A stretch of 50,005 nt of DNA from contig JBMNRP010000019.1 in the NCBI GenBank assembly GCA_050944685.1, positions 1 to 50,005 of the forward strand, written 5' to 3'. The notes beneath the pieces were generated by a model. That model ran no database searches. It was not told the origin of the DNA and saw only the letters and a list, made by a program, of their open reading frames with translations. The translations under genes and the position numbers were made by a program. Each line of letters starts with the position of its first letter. The stretch's first letter is position 1. Source of the DNA: CADBRN01 sp050944685. Its GTDB lineage: Bacteria; Bacillota; Clostridia; Lachnospirales; Lachnospiraceae. Positions 15,472 through 25,060 of this stretch are shown here, piece by piece.

Positions 15472-16710
15472 TTACTCCAGCGGATATTTGTCTGTCAGGG
15501 ATTTAATGATGGCTCTCGCCCGATCGCCCGTGTTCTCATGATCCTTGATGGTCATGGCGATTGCCTCCGCGACCTGGTCCATGTCATCCGTGTTCAGTCC
15601 GCGGGTCGTGACGGCCGGCGTTCCGAGCCGGATTCCGCTGGTCACGAACGGTGATCTGGGCTCATTCGGAACGGTGTTCTTATTCGCGGTGATGTTGACA
15701 TCCTCGAGCCAGTTCTGCACATCCTTGCCGGAAAGATCGAGCGGAATGAGGTTAATCAGCATCAGGTGATTGTCGGTTCCTCCTGAAACGAGCGGAATCC
15801 CGCGCCTGATCAGACCGTTCGCGAGGGCCTGCGCATTATCCACGATTCCCTTCACATATTCCTTGTAGGAGGGCTGCAGATCCTCTTTAAAACAGACGGC
15901 TTTCGCGGCAATCACATGCTCGAGCGGTCCGCCCTGGATGCCCGGGAACACGGCCTTGTTCAGCTTGTGTTCTTTTGCGAACTCCTCGCTGGAGAGAATA
16001 ATGCCTCCGCGCGGTCCGCGAAGCGTCTTGTGCGTCGTGGAGGTCGTCACGTGAGCATAGGGAATCGAGCTCTCGTGGTACCCGGTGGCAACCAGTCCGG
16101 CGATGTGAGCGATGTCGGCCAGAAGATACGCGCCGACCTCGTCCGCGATCTCCCGGAACCTTTTGAAATCAATCTTTCTCGCGTACGCGCTCGCTCCGCA
16201 GACGATCAGCTTCGGCCTGCATTCCTTCGCAATCCGCTCTACCTCGTCGTAATCGATATATCCTTCCGCGTTGACCCCGTAGGGAACGACGTGGAAATAA
16301 TTGCCGGAGAAGTTGGCAGGGCTTCCGTGGGAAAGGTGACCGCCTTCGTTGAGGTTCATTCCCATGACCGTATCGCCCGGCTTCAGAAGGGCATAGAACA
16401 CCGCCATATTCGCCTGCGCGCCGGAATGCGGCTGCACATTCGCGTAGGTACAGCCGAACAGCTTTTTCACGCGCTCGATCGCCAGCGTCTCTGCCTGGTC
16501 AATGATCTCGCACCCGCCGTAATAGCGCTTTCCCGGATAGCCCTCCGCATATTTGTTCGTAAACGGGCTTCCCATCGCGGCCATAACGGCTTTTGAGGTC
16601 CAGTTTTCCGATGCAATCAGTTCCAGATGGCTGTTCTGACGTTCAACCTCTGCACTGAGAAGAGATGCGATTTCCGGATCGACCTTCTTGACTTCGTCCA
16701 ATGAATACAT
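15472..16710 (-). CDS. glyA: Serine hydroxymethyltransferase
   Basis: A 412-residue PLP enzyme converting serine and tetrahydrofolate to glycine and 5,10-methylene-tetrahydrofolate. The PLP lysine is K228 in TTSTTHKTLRGPRGG; HLELIASENW and the YAEGYPGKRYYGG block are diagnostic. The start at 16710 has GGAGGAG 6-7 bases upstream; a longer frame runs upstream through the promoter and is not real. It is driven by its own consensus promoter and supplies one-carbon units next to the formyl-using purH. Confidence 0.98.
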   Translation of the reverse strand: MYSLDEVKKVDPEIASLLSAEVERQNSHLELIASENWTSKAVMAAMGSPFTNKYAEGYPGKRYYGGCEIIDQAETLAIERVKKLFGCTYANVQPHSGAQANMAVFYALLKPGDTVMGMNLNEGGHLSHGSPANFSGNYFHVVPYGVNAEGYIDYDEVERIAKECRPKLIVCGASAYARKIDFKRFREIADEVGAYLLADIAHIAGLVATGYHESSIPYAHVTTSTTHKTLRGPRGGIILSSEEFAKEHKLNKAVFPGIQGGPLEHVIAAKAVCFKEDLQPSYKEYVKGIVDNAQALANGLIRRGIPLVSGGTDNHLMLINLIPLDLSGKDVQNWLEDVNITANKNTVPNEPRSPFVTSGIRLGTPAVTTRGLNTDDMDQVAEAIAMTIKDHENTGDRARAIIKSLTDKYPLE

Positions 16711-16774
16711 GTCAGCTCCTCCATGATAGATGGTAAATTCAGGTATCCTGTCTTTACAATCGACAGCTAAAACT

Positions 16775-16803
16775 ATCATAAAGATTGAAGGAATAATTGT
16801 CAA
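16775..16803 (-). promoter_or_regulatory. Sigma-A promoter of glyA
   Basis: On minus, TTGACA (16798-16803) and TATGAT (16775-16780) are separated by 17 bases, 65 bases ahead of the glyA ATG. No riboswitch motif was seen in the short leader. Confidence 0.88.
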
Positions 16804-16870
16804 TTCGAAAACGATCGGAATTTCCGGCGCCCCGGGTGAAAAAGCAGATTCTGTCATGTCCCCGGAACGA

Positions 16871-17932
16871 TTACAATATGATCAGATCCTTCGGAGAATG
16901 GGTCAGATTTTCAATTCCGTCCTCCCGGATCACAACCATATCCTCGATGCGCACACCGCAGAAGCCGGGCACGTAAATGCCGGGTTCCACCGTTTCGATC
17001 ATATTCGGTTTCAGAATATCCGCGCTCCCCGGCCCGAGTCGGGGATTCTCGTGGATAAACAGGCCGACCGAATGACCGAGCGCATGACCGAAGCAGTTTC
17101 CGTATCCTCCGGACTGAATGACGCTCCGCGCGAATTGATCGCCTACCTCTCCCGTGATGCCGGCTCTGAGATTCGAAAGAGCCGCGTTCTGCGCTTCCAG
17201 GACGATGCTGTAAATTTCCTCCTGCTTTTCCGATATGCTGCCGATCGCTATGGTGCGGGTCATATCCGAGCAGTATCCCTCGTACCGGCATCCGAAGTCC
17301 ATAGTCACGAAATCCCCGTCCCTCAGCTTTCTTTCAGAGGGAATCGCGTGCGGCATCGAAGAATTCGGGCCGGAAGCGATAATGGTGTCAAAGGAAAATC
17401 CCTGGGCTCCGTGTTTCTTCATCCGGTACTCCAGCTCCGCCGCGATTTCCAGCTCGGACATTCCCTTCCGGATGAATTTGAGAATATCGGCAAATGCCGC
17501 GTCCCCGATGGCCTCTGCTTTTCGGAGCAGCTCAATTTCCTCCTCCGACTTGACCGCGCGCAGATCGTTCACCTTTTCTCCCAGAGGGATCCACTGAATC
17601 GACTCAGGGAGCTTTGCCTTCAGACGGGAGAACTCGCAGCAGCGCATATGGCTGTCCTCGTAGCCGATCGATCCGATTTCCTCTCTTCGGACATATTCCA
17701 GGACGATTTCCGATCTCGGCAGTTTCCGGCTTTCCTCCTCTACCGTAAAATCACTCTCCGCCGCCGCGGCTTCCGTATAGCGGCTGTCCGTGATCAGCAC
17801 ACGGCTTTCTCTCGAGATAAAAAGGATACCCTCTCCGCCGCGGAATCCGGAAAGATACCGCATATTAAAGGGATCCGTAATCAGCATGGCGTCCGCCCCG
17901 CAGAGCGGAGCGATCCTTTTTCCCTTGTCCAT
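16871..17932 (-). CDS. Xaa-Pro aminopeptidase-type M24B peptidase
   Basis: A 353-residue cytoplasmic metallopeptidase that removes an N-terminal residue preceding proline. It has the creatinase-like N-domain (1-125) and a pita-bread catalytic domain with metal ligands in VTMDFGCRYEGYCSDMTRT (two Asp), GHALGHSVGLFIHE (His), MIETVEPGIYV (Glu) and GVRIEDMVVI (Glu). The start at 17932 follows AGGAGG; an ATG at 17956 is upstream of that site. It ends the unit that begins with a nucleotidyltransferase and glmM; the glyA promoter starts 68 bases later. Confidence 0.93.
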   Translation of the reverse strand: MDKGKRIAPLCGADAMLITDPFNMRYLSGFRGGEGILFISRESRVLITDSRYTEAAAAESDFTVEEESRKLPRSEIVLEYVRREEIGSIGYEDSHMRCCEFSRLKAKLPESIQWIPLGEKVNDLRAVKSEEEIELLRKAEAIGDAAFADILKFIRKGMSELEIAAELEYRMKKHGAQGFSFDTIIASGPNSSMPHAIPSERKLRDGDFVTMDFGCRYEGYCSDMTRTIAIGSISEKQEEIYSIVLEAQNAALSNLRAGITGEVGDQFARSVIQSGGYGNCFGHALGHSVGLFIHENPRLGPGSADILKPNMIETVEPGIYVPGFCGVRIEDMVVIREDGIENLTHSPKDLIIL

Positions 17933-17980
17933 CTCAGGCCTCCTGTTCCAGAACAATTCAAAAAGACAATATGGATTACG

Positions 17981-19222
17981 TCAGAGTTTTCCGTAAATCT
18001 CCCGGGGCACATAGGCCCGGACTCGAATGCCGCCGCTCAGATATTCTTCCTCGAGCATCTGGCCCCTGCTTCGGATCAGGGCAATTTTCCCCGCTTCTGA
18101 ATACGGGAAGATACGCTCAACCAGAATGCGGGAAGACTGAACGATCTCTTCCAGTACTTCCTTCAGGCGGTCCAGACCCCGGCCGTTAACGGCTTCCGTC
18201 CGGATCGTGTAATCCGCACGGGGGTCCCTCAGTCCCGAAGAATTATCCCCTTTGATCCGGTCCTGCTTGTTAAACAGCGTGACAGTGGGTTTCCCGTCCG
18301 CCCCGAGTTCGTGAAGCGTCTCGTAGACAACCTGCATCTGCTGTTCGACATCCGGATTGGACGCATCTGCTACATGAATAATAATGTCCGCGTAAGCGGC
18401 CTCCTCCAGCGTGCTGCGGAAGGCCTCAATCAGGTGATGCGGCAGCTTGCGGATAAAGCCGACCGTATCTGTGATGAGGATGGATTCTCCCCCGGGCAGT
18501 TTCAGCGCGCGGGTCGTCGGGTCGAGCGTAGCGAACAGGGCGTCCTCCTGAAGGACGTCCGCGTCCGTCAGATAATTCAGAAGCGTCGATTTGCCTGCAT
18601 TCGTATAACCGACGATGGCAGCTGTCGGGAGATTTCCCTTTTTCCGCCCCTCACGGACGAGATCCCGGTGTCTTTTGACCTCCTTCAGCTCCCGGTTCAG
18701 CACGCCGATGCGTTCCGAAATAAGCCGGCGGTCGGTCTCGAGTTTTTTCTCCCCGGGACCTCTCGTTCCGATTCCTCCTCCCAGCCTCGACAGAGATTTC
18801 CCGAACCCGATCAGACGGAGCTGACGATACTTCAGCTGGGCGAGTTCCACCTGGATCTTTCCCTCGCTTGTCCTCGCGCGGGCGGCAAAAATATCAAGGA
18901 TCAGCAGGGTGCGGTCCATAATTTTGCACCCCAGCTGACCCTCCAGATTCTTTATCTGAGCCGGCGAAAGTTCATCGTCGCATATAATCCCGTTCGCATC
19001 ATATACAGCGATCTGTTCCCGAAGCTCTTCTGTTTTTCCGCTTCCGATGTAGGTGGCGGGATCCGGGCGGCTGCGCTTCTGCATCACAGATGTGACGACC
19101 TCGGCGCCTGCCGTTCTGGCGAGCTCTCGGAGCTCCGTCAGGGAAGCTTCCGCCTCCTCTTCCGAGGTCCCGCAGATGCCGACCAGAATCACCCTGTCCT
19201 GAAATTTTTCCAGTTCAATCAT
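17981..19222 (-). CDS. hflX: GTPase HflX, ribosome-associated
   Basis: A 413-residue GTPase that binds 50S subunits and splits stalled or hibernating ribosomes in other bacteria. The N-terminal HflX domain (1-145) is followed by the Gly-rich linker GGGIGTRGPGEKKLE (148-162), a coiled-coil stretch and the G domain: P-loop GYTNAGKST (205-213), DTVGF and NKQD. The C-terminal part has normal length. It lies between the TPR lipoprotein and the Xaa-Pro peptidase on the same strand with short gaps. Confidence 0.96.
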   Translation of the reverse strand: MIELEKFQDRVILVGICGTSEEEAEASLTELRELARTAGAEVVTSVMQKRSRPDPATYIGSGKTEELREQIAVYDANGIICDDELSPAQIKNLEGQLGCKIMDRTLLILDIFAARARTSEGKIQVELAQLKYRQLRLIGFGKSLSRLGGGIGTRGPGEKKLETDRRLISERIGVLNRELKEVKRHRDLVREGRKKGNLPTAAIVGYTNAGKSTLLNYLTDADVLQEDALFATLDPTTRALKLPGGESILITDTVGFIRKLPHHLIEAFRSTLEEAAYADIIIHVADASNPDVEQQMQVVYETLHELGADGKPTVTLFNKQDRIKGDNSSGLRDPRADYTIRTEAVNGRGLDRLKEVLEEIVQSSRILVERIFPYSEAGKIALIRSRGQMLEEEYLSGGIRVRAYVPREIYGKL

Positions 19223-19247
19223 TCATTCCGATTTCCTTTTTCTGTCA

Positions 19248-20411
19248 TCACGCACCCAGGCTGGACGAGGATACGCTCTCGCTTCCCTCTTCCGTATCCC
19301 CGGAGGAGGATTCGCCTGAAGTTCCCTCTGAGGAAGAAACCCTTGTCTGGAGAAACTGATATTCCCGCTTTGCCTCTGCATTATCCGGCCAGCTCTCAAG
19401 GAAATCCTTCAGCTTCGATTCCGCGGTCGAAAAATCCAGCTGTCTCTCATATACCACGACTTCATTGAAGCGGAGCGTCTCGGTCATATCTTCGTCGTTC
19501 TGATTCAGCCCCTCCTGGATGTGGTCAAGCGCATCGTCGTACTCCTGATCTGCGATATCGCAGAGCGCCAGTCCGTTGTAGATGGCGGCCAGATTTTCGC
19601 CCTTCTGAAGCTGCTCGTTAAAAGTTTTGCGGGCCTGATCCGTCTTTCCACCATCTATGCTGATCTTGGCATACATCGCGAAAGCATCCTTGCTGCCCTC
19701 GCTCATAGCCGTGTTCAGGCTGTCCAGCGCCTTGTCACTGTTTCCCAGCTCATTGTAGACTAAGCCCTGATAGTAATAATCATCCGCGGATTCCGGAGAA
19801 GAGCTGAGACACTTTTTCAGGTAATCCGCACCATCCGCCTTGTGACTCGCGCCGGAAAGCGCCTCGTAAATTTTCAGACAGTTTTCGTAGCTGGGATTAT
19901 TCGCAACGACGTGGTCAAAGTCATCCATGGCCGCATCAATATCATTGTTTCTGATATTCGCCATCCCGCGCAGCAGAAAGGCCCGGTCCGGAGTTTTCCC
20001 GCTGGTGAGCTCCGCGTAGATGCTCATGGCCTGATCAATATCCCCGCTCCGGGTATATGCCTCGGCCAGGTAATATTCGACATCCTCTTCGAAGTCCTCA
20101 TCCCCGCTTCCGCTTCTGCGGAACGCGGAAAGACTTCTCTCGAACACGGTAGCGGCACTCTCGTAATTGCCCTGCTTCATGAATACCAGACCCTCGCCGC
20201 GGTAAGCCTCCGCCACACGGCTGTTCTGATCCACCGCGGTGCGGAATTCCGTCATCGCGGTATCCAGATCCCCGTTTTTCAGAGCTTTGACGCCTTTGGT
20301 ATACGCTCCCGAATCCGAGGTCCCGTAAACGCCGCAGCCGGCAATTCCGCCGGCCGCGACCAGAAATACACACAGCACAACTGCCGCGATTCGTTTCAGA
20401 CAGTTTTTCAT
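19248..20411 (-). CDS. TPR-repeat lipoprotein
   Basis: A 387-residue lipoprotein. A lipobox-like IAGC after a basic, hydrophobic N-terminus predicts lipidation at the Cys near residue 26. The rest is about nine degenerate tetratricopeptide repeats (for example KALKNGDLDTAMTEF, GNYESAATVFERS, GNSDKALDSLNTAM), ending in a Ser/Glu-rich disordered tail. Such proteins usually hold partners at the membrane; no enzyme motif is present. The start is taken at 20411, with AGGA 11 bases upstream; an ATG at 20423 is also possible but its AGG touches the ATG. It lies between glmM and hflX. Confidence 0.85.
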   Translation of the reverse strand: MKNCLKRIAAVVLCVFLVAAGGIAGCGVYGTSDSGAYTKGVKALKNGDLDTAMTEFRTAVDQNSRVAEAYRGEGLVFMKQGNYESAATVFERSLSAFRRSGSGDEDFEEDVEYYLAEAYTRSGDIDQAMSIYAELTSGKTPDRAFLLRGMANIRNNDIDAAMDDFDHVVANNPSYENCLKIYEALSGASHKADGADYLKKCLSSSPESADDYYYQGLVYNELGNSDKALDSLNTAMSEGSKDAFAMYAKISIDGGKTDQARKTFNEQLQKGENLAAIYNGLALCDIADQEYDDALDHIQEGLNQNDEDMTETLRFNEVVVYERQLDFSTAESKLKDFLESWPDNAEAKREYQFLQTRVSSSEGTSGESSSGDTEEGSESVSSSSLGA

Positions 20412-20494
20412 ATCCGTTTTCATCCTGCTTTCGTCCGGAAATATCCGGAATCTGCCTTCCGGTCTTCATTGCTTTTCCTGCGGTTCCCGGAAAA

Positions 20495-21841
20495 TCATTC
20501 GAGGACAAGACCCTCGCGGACCATTACATCCACCACACGTCCTGCGTAGTGATTGCAGATCTCATCCGTCTCTCCTTCCACCATCACGCGGATCAGCGGC
20601 TCCGTGCCGCTCTCGCGGACGAGAATCCGCCCGTTGCTCCCGAGCTCCTTCGCGACGGCCTCAACTTCTTTCTGTACCTTCGGGTTGTTTTTCGCCGCTG
20701 ATTTGTCCGCCACACGGACATTCTTCAGAACCTGCGGGTAAATCGTCACTTCATCCGCCAGTTTTTTAAGAGAAGACTTTTTCTCGATCATCGCCTCCAT
20801 CAGCATCAGAGATGTGAGAATGCCGTCTCCCGTTCTGGCGTATTTGCTGAAAATGATGTGACCGGACTGCTCTCCGCCGATCTTATAATCGTTTGCAAAC
20901 ATATTTTCCGCGACGTACTTGTCGCCGACGGCCGTCTGCTCATACCGCATGCCCTCGCGCTCGAGCGCTTTATAGAGTCCGAGATTGGACATGACCGTCG
21001 TGACGAGTGTGTTGTCCTTGAGCTTTCCCTGCTCCTTCATATACTTGGCACAGATAAACATGATCCGGTCCCCGTCAATGAGATTTCCGCTTTCATCTAC
21101 GGCGAGGCAGCGGTCCCCGTCTCCGTCGTAGGCAAATCCGACATCGAGACCGTTGTCCACGACGAATTTCCGGAGCCCCTCGATGTGCGTGGAACCACAG
21201 TCGCGGTTGATATTCGTTCCGTCCGGATTGTTGTTTATTACGTAGGTTTCCGCTCCGATCGCGTCAAATACATTTTTCGCGATGGAAGAGGTGCTGCCGT
21301 TCGCACAGTCCAGACCGATACGGTAGTTCTCAAAGGAGCGTGTGGGAATCGAAATCAGATAACCGATGTAGCGGTTTCTGCCGGAGAAGTAATCCACGGT
21401 CCTCCCGATGTTTTCGCGCACCGCGAAGGGAATATCCGGCTCCTTCGTGTCGATATACTGTTCGATCAGTTCCTCAATGTGCGGATCTATTTTCGTTCCG
21501 CCGCCTCCGATCAGCTTGATCCCGTTATCATAGTACGGATTGTGCGAGGCGGAAATCATGACACCGCAGTCAAAGCGGTCGGTTCTTGTGATGTAAGATA
21601 CGCTCGGAGTTGTCGTGACGTGCATCAGACATGCGTCCGCTCCGGAAGCCGTGATGCCGGCCGCGATTGAGTATTCCAGCATATAGCTGGACCGTCTCGT
21701 GTCTTTTCCGATGACGATGCGGGGCTTGTGCGTCCTGCCGAAATACCATCCGATAAACCGGCCGATCTCAAATGCATGGACCGCCGTCAGTGTCACATTT
21801 GCTTCTCCCCTGAACCCATCTGTTCCGAAATACTTGCCCAT
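20495..21841 (-). CDS. glmM: Phosphoglucosamine mutase
   Basis: A 448-residue alpha-phosphohexomutase interconverting glucosamine-6- and -1-phosphate for UDP-GlcNAc. MGKYFGTDGFRG starts the protein. The catalytic phosphoserine is S99 in ISASHNPYYDNG, the metal loop is DGDGDR and the phosphate-binding loop is ESGTEPLIRVM. The start at 21841 has AAGGAGA upstream; an earlier ATG is not family-like. It follows a nucleotidyltransferase gene, so hexosamine activation and a sugar-nucleotide step may be linked. Confidence 0.97.
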   Translation of the reverse strand: MGKYFGTDGFRGEANVTLTAVHAFEIGRFIGWYFGRTHKPRIVIGKDTRRSSYMLEYSIAAGITASGADACLMHVTTTPSVSYITRTDRFDCGVMISASHNPYYDNGIKLIGGGGTKIDPHIEELIEQYIDTKEPDIPFAVRENIGRTVDYFSGRNRYIGYLISIPTRSFENYRIGLDCANGSTSSIAKNVFDAIGAETYVINNNPDGTNINRDCGSTHIEGLRKFVVDNGLDVGFAYDGDGDRCLAVDESGNLIDGDRIMFICAKYMKEQGKLKDNTLVTTVMSNLGLYKALEREGMRYEQTAVGDKYVAENMFANDYKIGGEQSGHIIFSKYARTGDGILTSLMLMEAMIEKKSSLKKLADEVTIYPQVLKNVRVADKSAAKNNPKVQKEVEAVAKELGSNGRILVRESGTEPLIRVMVEGETDEICNHYAGRVVDVMVREGLVLE

Positions 21842-21903
21842 AAGGTCTCCTTGCAAGAAATGAATATGAAATAAATATGAAACGGTTAAACGGTGAAGGA
21901 TGA

Positions 21904-22845
21904 TCACAGAGAAAGATCTGAATAGAGATCCCTGCTGTAAATGCCCCGCTCCGTCAGGCTGCGGAACTCATCGATCACGTTCTGTTTATCTTCCTGGTAA
22001 GTCACGCCGAACCACCTGTCCTCACTGGAGAGCACCGTGACCTCCGCGCGGTCCTCCCTCAGAAGGCGGTCGATTACATCCGGAATCAGATACTCTCCGG
22101 TGCTCCCGTCTCCCTCAAGGCCGGACAGGAATTCACAGAAGCCGTCCCGAAGGATATCGAGGAAGGAATCCTGAAGACCCCACATGTTCATGGAGACGCG
22201 CAGATCCGCGCTCAGCTTTTTCATCGTTCCGTCCGGTCCGGGTGCCTCGGCCCCCTCCGGTGTCTTGACGATGTTTCTCGTCTCCCGGATTCCCGTGAGA
22301 TGATTCTCCCGGTCCAGAATACAGATTCCGCGCGTCACGCCTCCGTGATCGCTCAGTGTATTTCCGAGCCGGAAGGAAACCATGGATACTTGCTCCTTTC
22401 CATCCGCAGGGGGAAGCCCGCCGCAGAGATTTTCATGAAGACGGACAAAGGCGGATTTTCCGTAGTAATCGTCCGCGTTGATCACCGCAAAAGGTCCGTT
22501 GATCTCTCTTGCGGCCGCCAGGATGGCCTGTCCGGTTCCCCAGGGCTTCCTGCGGGCCGGCGGAAGGGAAAATCCTTTCGGGAGATCATCCAGTTCCTGA
22601 AATACATAAGACACATCCGCGAACTTTTCCATCCGCTTTCCGATCGTCTCCCGGAACTCCCTTTCAATATCTTTTCGTATGATGAAAACAATCTTATCAA
22701 ATCCGGCTTCCAGAGCGTCATGGACCGAGTAATCCATGATCAGCTCCCCCGACGGACCGACATGCGCCAGCTGCTTGATGCCCTTTCCGTATCGGCTTCC
22801 GATGCCGGCTGCCATGACTGCGAGCGTCGACTTCACATGACTCAT
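21904..22845 (-). CDS. Sugar-phosphate nucleotidyltransferase family protein (paralogue 1)
   Basis: A 313-residue NTP-transferase fold protein. The N-terminal nucleotide-binding signature is VMAAGIGSRYGKGIKQL, followed by KPWGTGQAIL and the metal-binding VINADDYYGK block. It probably joins an NTP to a phosphorylated sugar or alcohol; substrate unknown. The paralogue at 44275-45192 shares the same blocks. It lies 62 bases upstream of glmM, supporting a sugar-nucleotide role. Alternatives such as a phosphocholine cytidylyltransferase cannot be excluded. Confidence 0.8.
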   Translation of the reverse strand: MSHVKSTLAVMAAGIGSRYGKGIKQLAHVGPSGELIMDYSVHDALEAGFDKIVFIIRKDIEREFRETIGKRMEKFADVSYVFQELDDLPKGFSLPPARRKPWGTGQAILAAAREINGPFAVINADDYYGKSAFVRLHENLCGGLPPADGKEQVSMVSFRLGNTLSDHGGVTRGICILDRENHLTGIRETRNIVKTPEGAEAPGPDGTMKKLSADLRVSMNMWGLQDSFLDILRDGFCEFLSGLEGDGSTGEYLIPDVIDRLLREDRAEVTVLSSEDRWFGVTYQEDKQNVIDEFRSLTERGIYSRDLYSDLSL

Positions 22846-23005
22846 ATTTTTTTCTTCTCCTCGCTTCCTGCTTCCCTGCGGCAGTCATCCGGTCTTTCTC
22901 TTTATGTAAACTTATATGCCTCGCAATAACGACGGCTGCCGGAAAGGATTGACGATAACATCCCCTCTTCAGGCTGCAATTCTGTCAGGTCCATGAAATG
23001 ACACC

Positions 23006-23011
23006 ATTATA
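23006..23011 (-). promoter_or_regulatory. Candidate -10 box upstream of the nucleotidyltransferase-glmM unit
   Basis: A perfect TATAAT on minus has no clear -35 at 17 bases. It lies about 160 bases ahead of the nucleotidyltransferase ATG in the 269-base gap after prfA (22846-23114). No other feature was seen in that gap. Confidence 0.35.
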
Positions 23012-23114
23012 CCGCAAATTGCTTCGCGGGAAAAGGCGCATAAAAAGCAGAATCCCGGGGCAGATTGATCTTCTTTTTGTTGAAAAAAGCAAAGACGGGA
23101 AAATATCCGCTGCT

Positions 23115-24182
23115 TCAGCTCTCCTCCGAGAGCTTCTCCGCCTGATCCGCCGTCGTCAGAGCATCGATCAGTTCATCCAGATCTCCGTCCAGAATCTCTG
23201 AAATCCGGTGCGATGTCAGTTTTATACGATGATCGGTCACCCGTCCCTGCGGAAAATTGTAGGTCCGGATTTTCTCGGAGCGGTCTCCCGACCCGATCTG
23301 ACTCCTCCGGTTCGCGGCCTCCCTGGCATGCCTCTTGTCAAGCTCCATCTGGTAGAGCCGCGACCGCAGAACCTTCATCGCTTTATCTTTGTTTTTCAGC
23401 TGCGATTTTTCATCCTGACAGGAGATGACAATCCCCGTCGGGATGTGCGTCAGGCGCACCGCGGAATCGGTGGTATTGACACTCTGCCCTCCGTTTCCGG
23501 AAGACCGGAACACATCGAAGTGACAGTCTTTTGGATCCAGATAGAAATCCACCTCGTCCGCCTCCGGCATAATCGCCACCGTGGCGGTTGACGTATGTAT
23601 TCTGCCGCCGCTCTCCGTTTCCGGGACGCGCTGGACACGATGAACTCCACTCTCATATTTCAGACGCGAGTAGGCGCCGTATCCGCGGATCATAAAGGTG
23701 GCCTCTTTGAACCCGCCGATGCCGTTCTCATTGACACTGATCAGCTCGCTGGACCAGCCGTGCCGGTCCGCATATTTGACATACATTCGGTAAAGCTCGC
23801 AGGCAAACAGCGCGGCCTCGTCGCCGCCGGCTCCTGCCCGCAGCTCCACAATCACATTTTTTTCATCGTTTTTATCCTTTGGAACGAGCATTTTCTGCAG
23901 TTCCCGGGAAAGCTCCTCCCCGGACGATCTGGCCGAAGAGAGCTCCTCCTTCAGAAGATCGCGCATCTCCGGGTCCTTTTCTTCCTTCAGCATCTGGAGA
24001 CTGTCCTCAATCGTTTTCCGGCAGGCAAGATACTCCTCATATTTTCCAACCAGAGGAGACAGCTCCGCCTGTTCCTTCATCAGAGACTGAAATTTCTTCA
24101 GATCCGCGGACGCTCCCGGTTCGTTTAACTCATGTGTGATTTCCTCTAGCCTTTGCCGGACATCTTCCAGCTTCTCAAACAT
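23115..24182 (-). CDS. prfA: Peptide chain release factor 1
   Basis: A 355-residue factor that reads UAA and UAG and triggers peptide release. The GGQ motif is at 231-233, and the codon-reading PxT motif is PET at 187-189, a form seen in Gram-positive RF1. The N-terminal coiled-coil domain is intact. The start at 24182 overlaps the prmC stop by one base (TAATG), so the pair is translationally coupled; the ATG at 24212 is inside prmC. The next gene upstream, prmC, methylates the GGQ glutamine. Confidence 0.98.
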   Translation of the reverse strand: MFEKLEDVRQRLEEITHELNEPGASADLKKFQSLMKEQAELSPLVGKYEEYLACRKTIEDSLQMLKEEKDPEMRDLLKEELSSARSSGEELSRELQKMLVPKDKNDEKNVIVELRAGAGGDEAALFACELYRMYVKYADRHGWSSELISVNENGIGGFKEATFMIRGYGAYSRLKYESGVHRVQRVPETESGGRIHTSTATVAIMPEADEVDFYLDPKDCHFDVFRSSGNGGQSVNTTDSAVRLTHIPTGIVISCQDEKSQLKNKDKAMKVLRSRLYQMELDKRHAREAANRRSQIGSGDRSEKIRTYNFPQGRVTDHRIKLTSHRISEILDGDLDELIDALTTADQAEKLSEES

Positions 24183-25060
24183 TACTCTGATTCTCCTGCT
24201 TTCTCCGGACATCTGCCTGCCGCCACGCGATCGAGACCGGAAAAATCCCGGATGATTTCGATTTCACGGTATCCGTTTTCTTCCAGCATCCGACGCACGC
24301 GGTCTCCCTCGTCATAGCCGATTTCCATAAGCAGCCATCCGTCCCGGTTCAGATGCTCACCCGCCCCGCGGATGATTCTCCTGAAAAAATTCATGCCGTC
24401 CTCCCCGCCGTCCAGTGCGAAATGCGGCTCATGGTCCCGTACTTCCGGATCCAGGCGTTCCACTTCCCCGGTCGGAATGTAGGGAGGATTCGAGACGATC
24501 AGATCGAACCGTCCCCGGATATCCCGCAGCAGATCACTTCTGACGAGCTCCGCCTGAAGTCCGTAATGCTCCAGGTTTATTTTCGCGACACGAAGCGCCT
24601 CTTCCGAGAGGTCGCTCCCCGTGCCAATGGCTTTCCGAAGGAGGAGAAGCGACACCAGAATACAGCCGCTCCCGGTGCACAGGTCCAGGAACCGCATCCC
24701 GGGAAGAAGACGCTTCGATGATTCGTCGATCAGGATTTCCGTGTCGAGCCGCGGAATCAGAACATCTTCATTGACATAGAATGTGTTCCCAAAGCACCAG
24801 GCTTTCCCCAGAATATACTGGACCGGAATACGGGACAGCCGCTTTTCAATCTGTCCGGAAAACCGTTTCTCCATCGCCGGATCCATGACCTCGTCGCTCC
24901 GGAGATAATACTCATTTCTGGAAAGGCCGGTTGTCTCGGAGAACAGAATCCACGCATCCGTTTCGGCTTCGGCGATTCCCGCCTTTTCGAGTTTTTTCAT
25001 CCCGCGAAGAAAACAGCTGCCGAGGGAATGTCCCTGTGAATGATCTTCCCGGAAGCTCAT
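24182..25060 (-). CDS. prmC: Release factor glutamine methyltransferase
   Basis: A 292-residue S-adenosylmethionine methyltransferase that methylates the Gln of the GGQ motif of release factors. The SAM-binding block is FLDLCTGSGCILVSL and the catalytic NPPY is in IVSNPPYIPTGEV. The N-terminal helical release-factor-binding domain is present. It overlaps DUF1385 by 4 bases and prfA by 1 base, the usual order in Bacillota. Confidence 0.96.
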   Translation of the reverse strand: MSFREDHSQGHSLGSCFLRGMKKLEKAGIAEAETDAWILFSETTGLSRNEYYLRSDEVMDPAMEKRFSGQIEKRLSRIPVQYILGKAWCFGNTFYVNEDVLIPRLDTEILIDESSKRLLPGMRFLDLCTGSGCILVSLLLLRKAIGTGSDLSEEALRVAKINLEHYGLQAELVRSDLLRDIRGRFDLIVSNPPYIPTGEVERLDPEVRDHEPHFALDGGEDGMNFFRRIIRGAGEHLNRDGWLLMEIGYDEGDRVRRMLEENGYREIEIIRDFSGLDRVAAGRCPEKAGESE

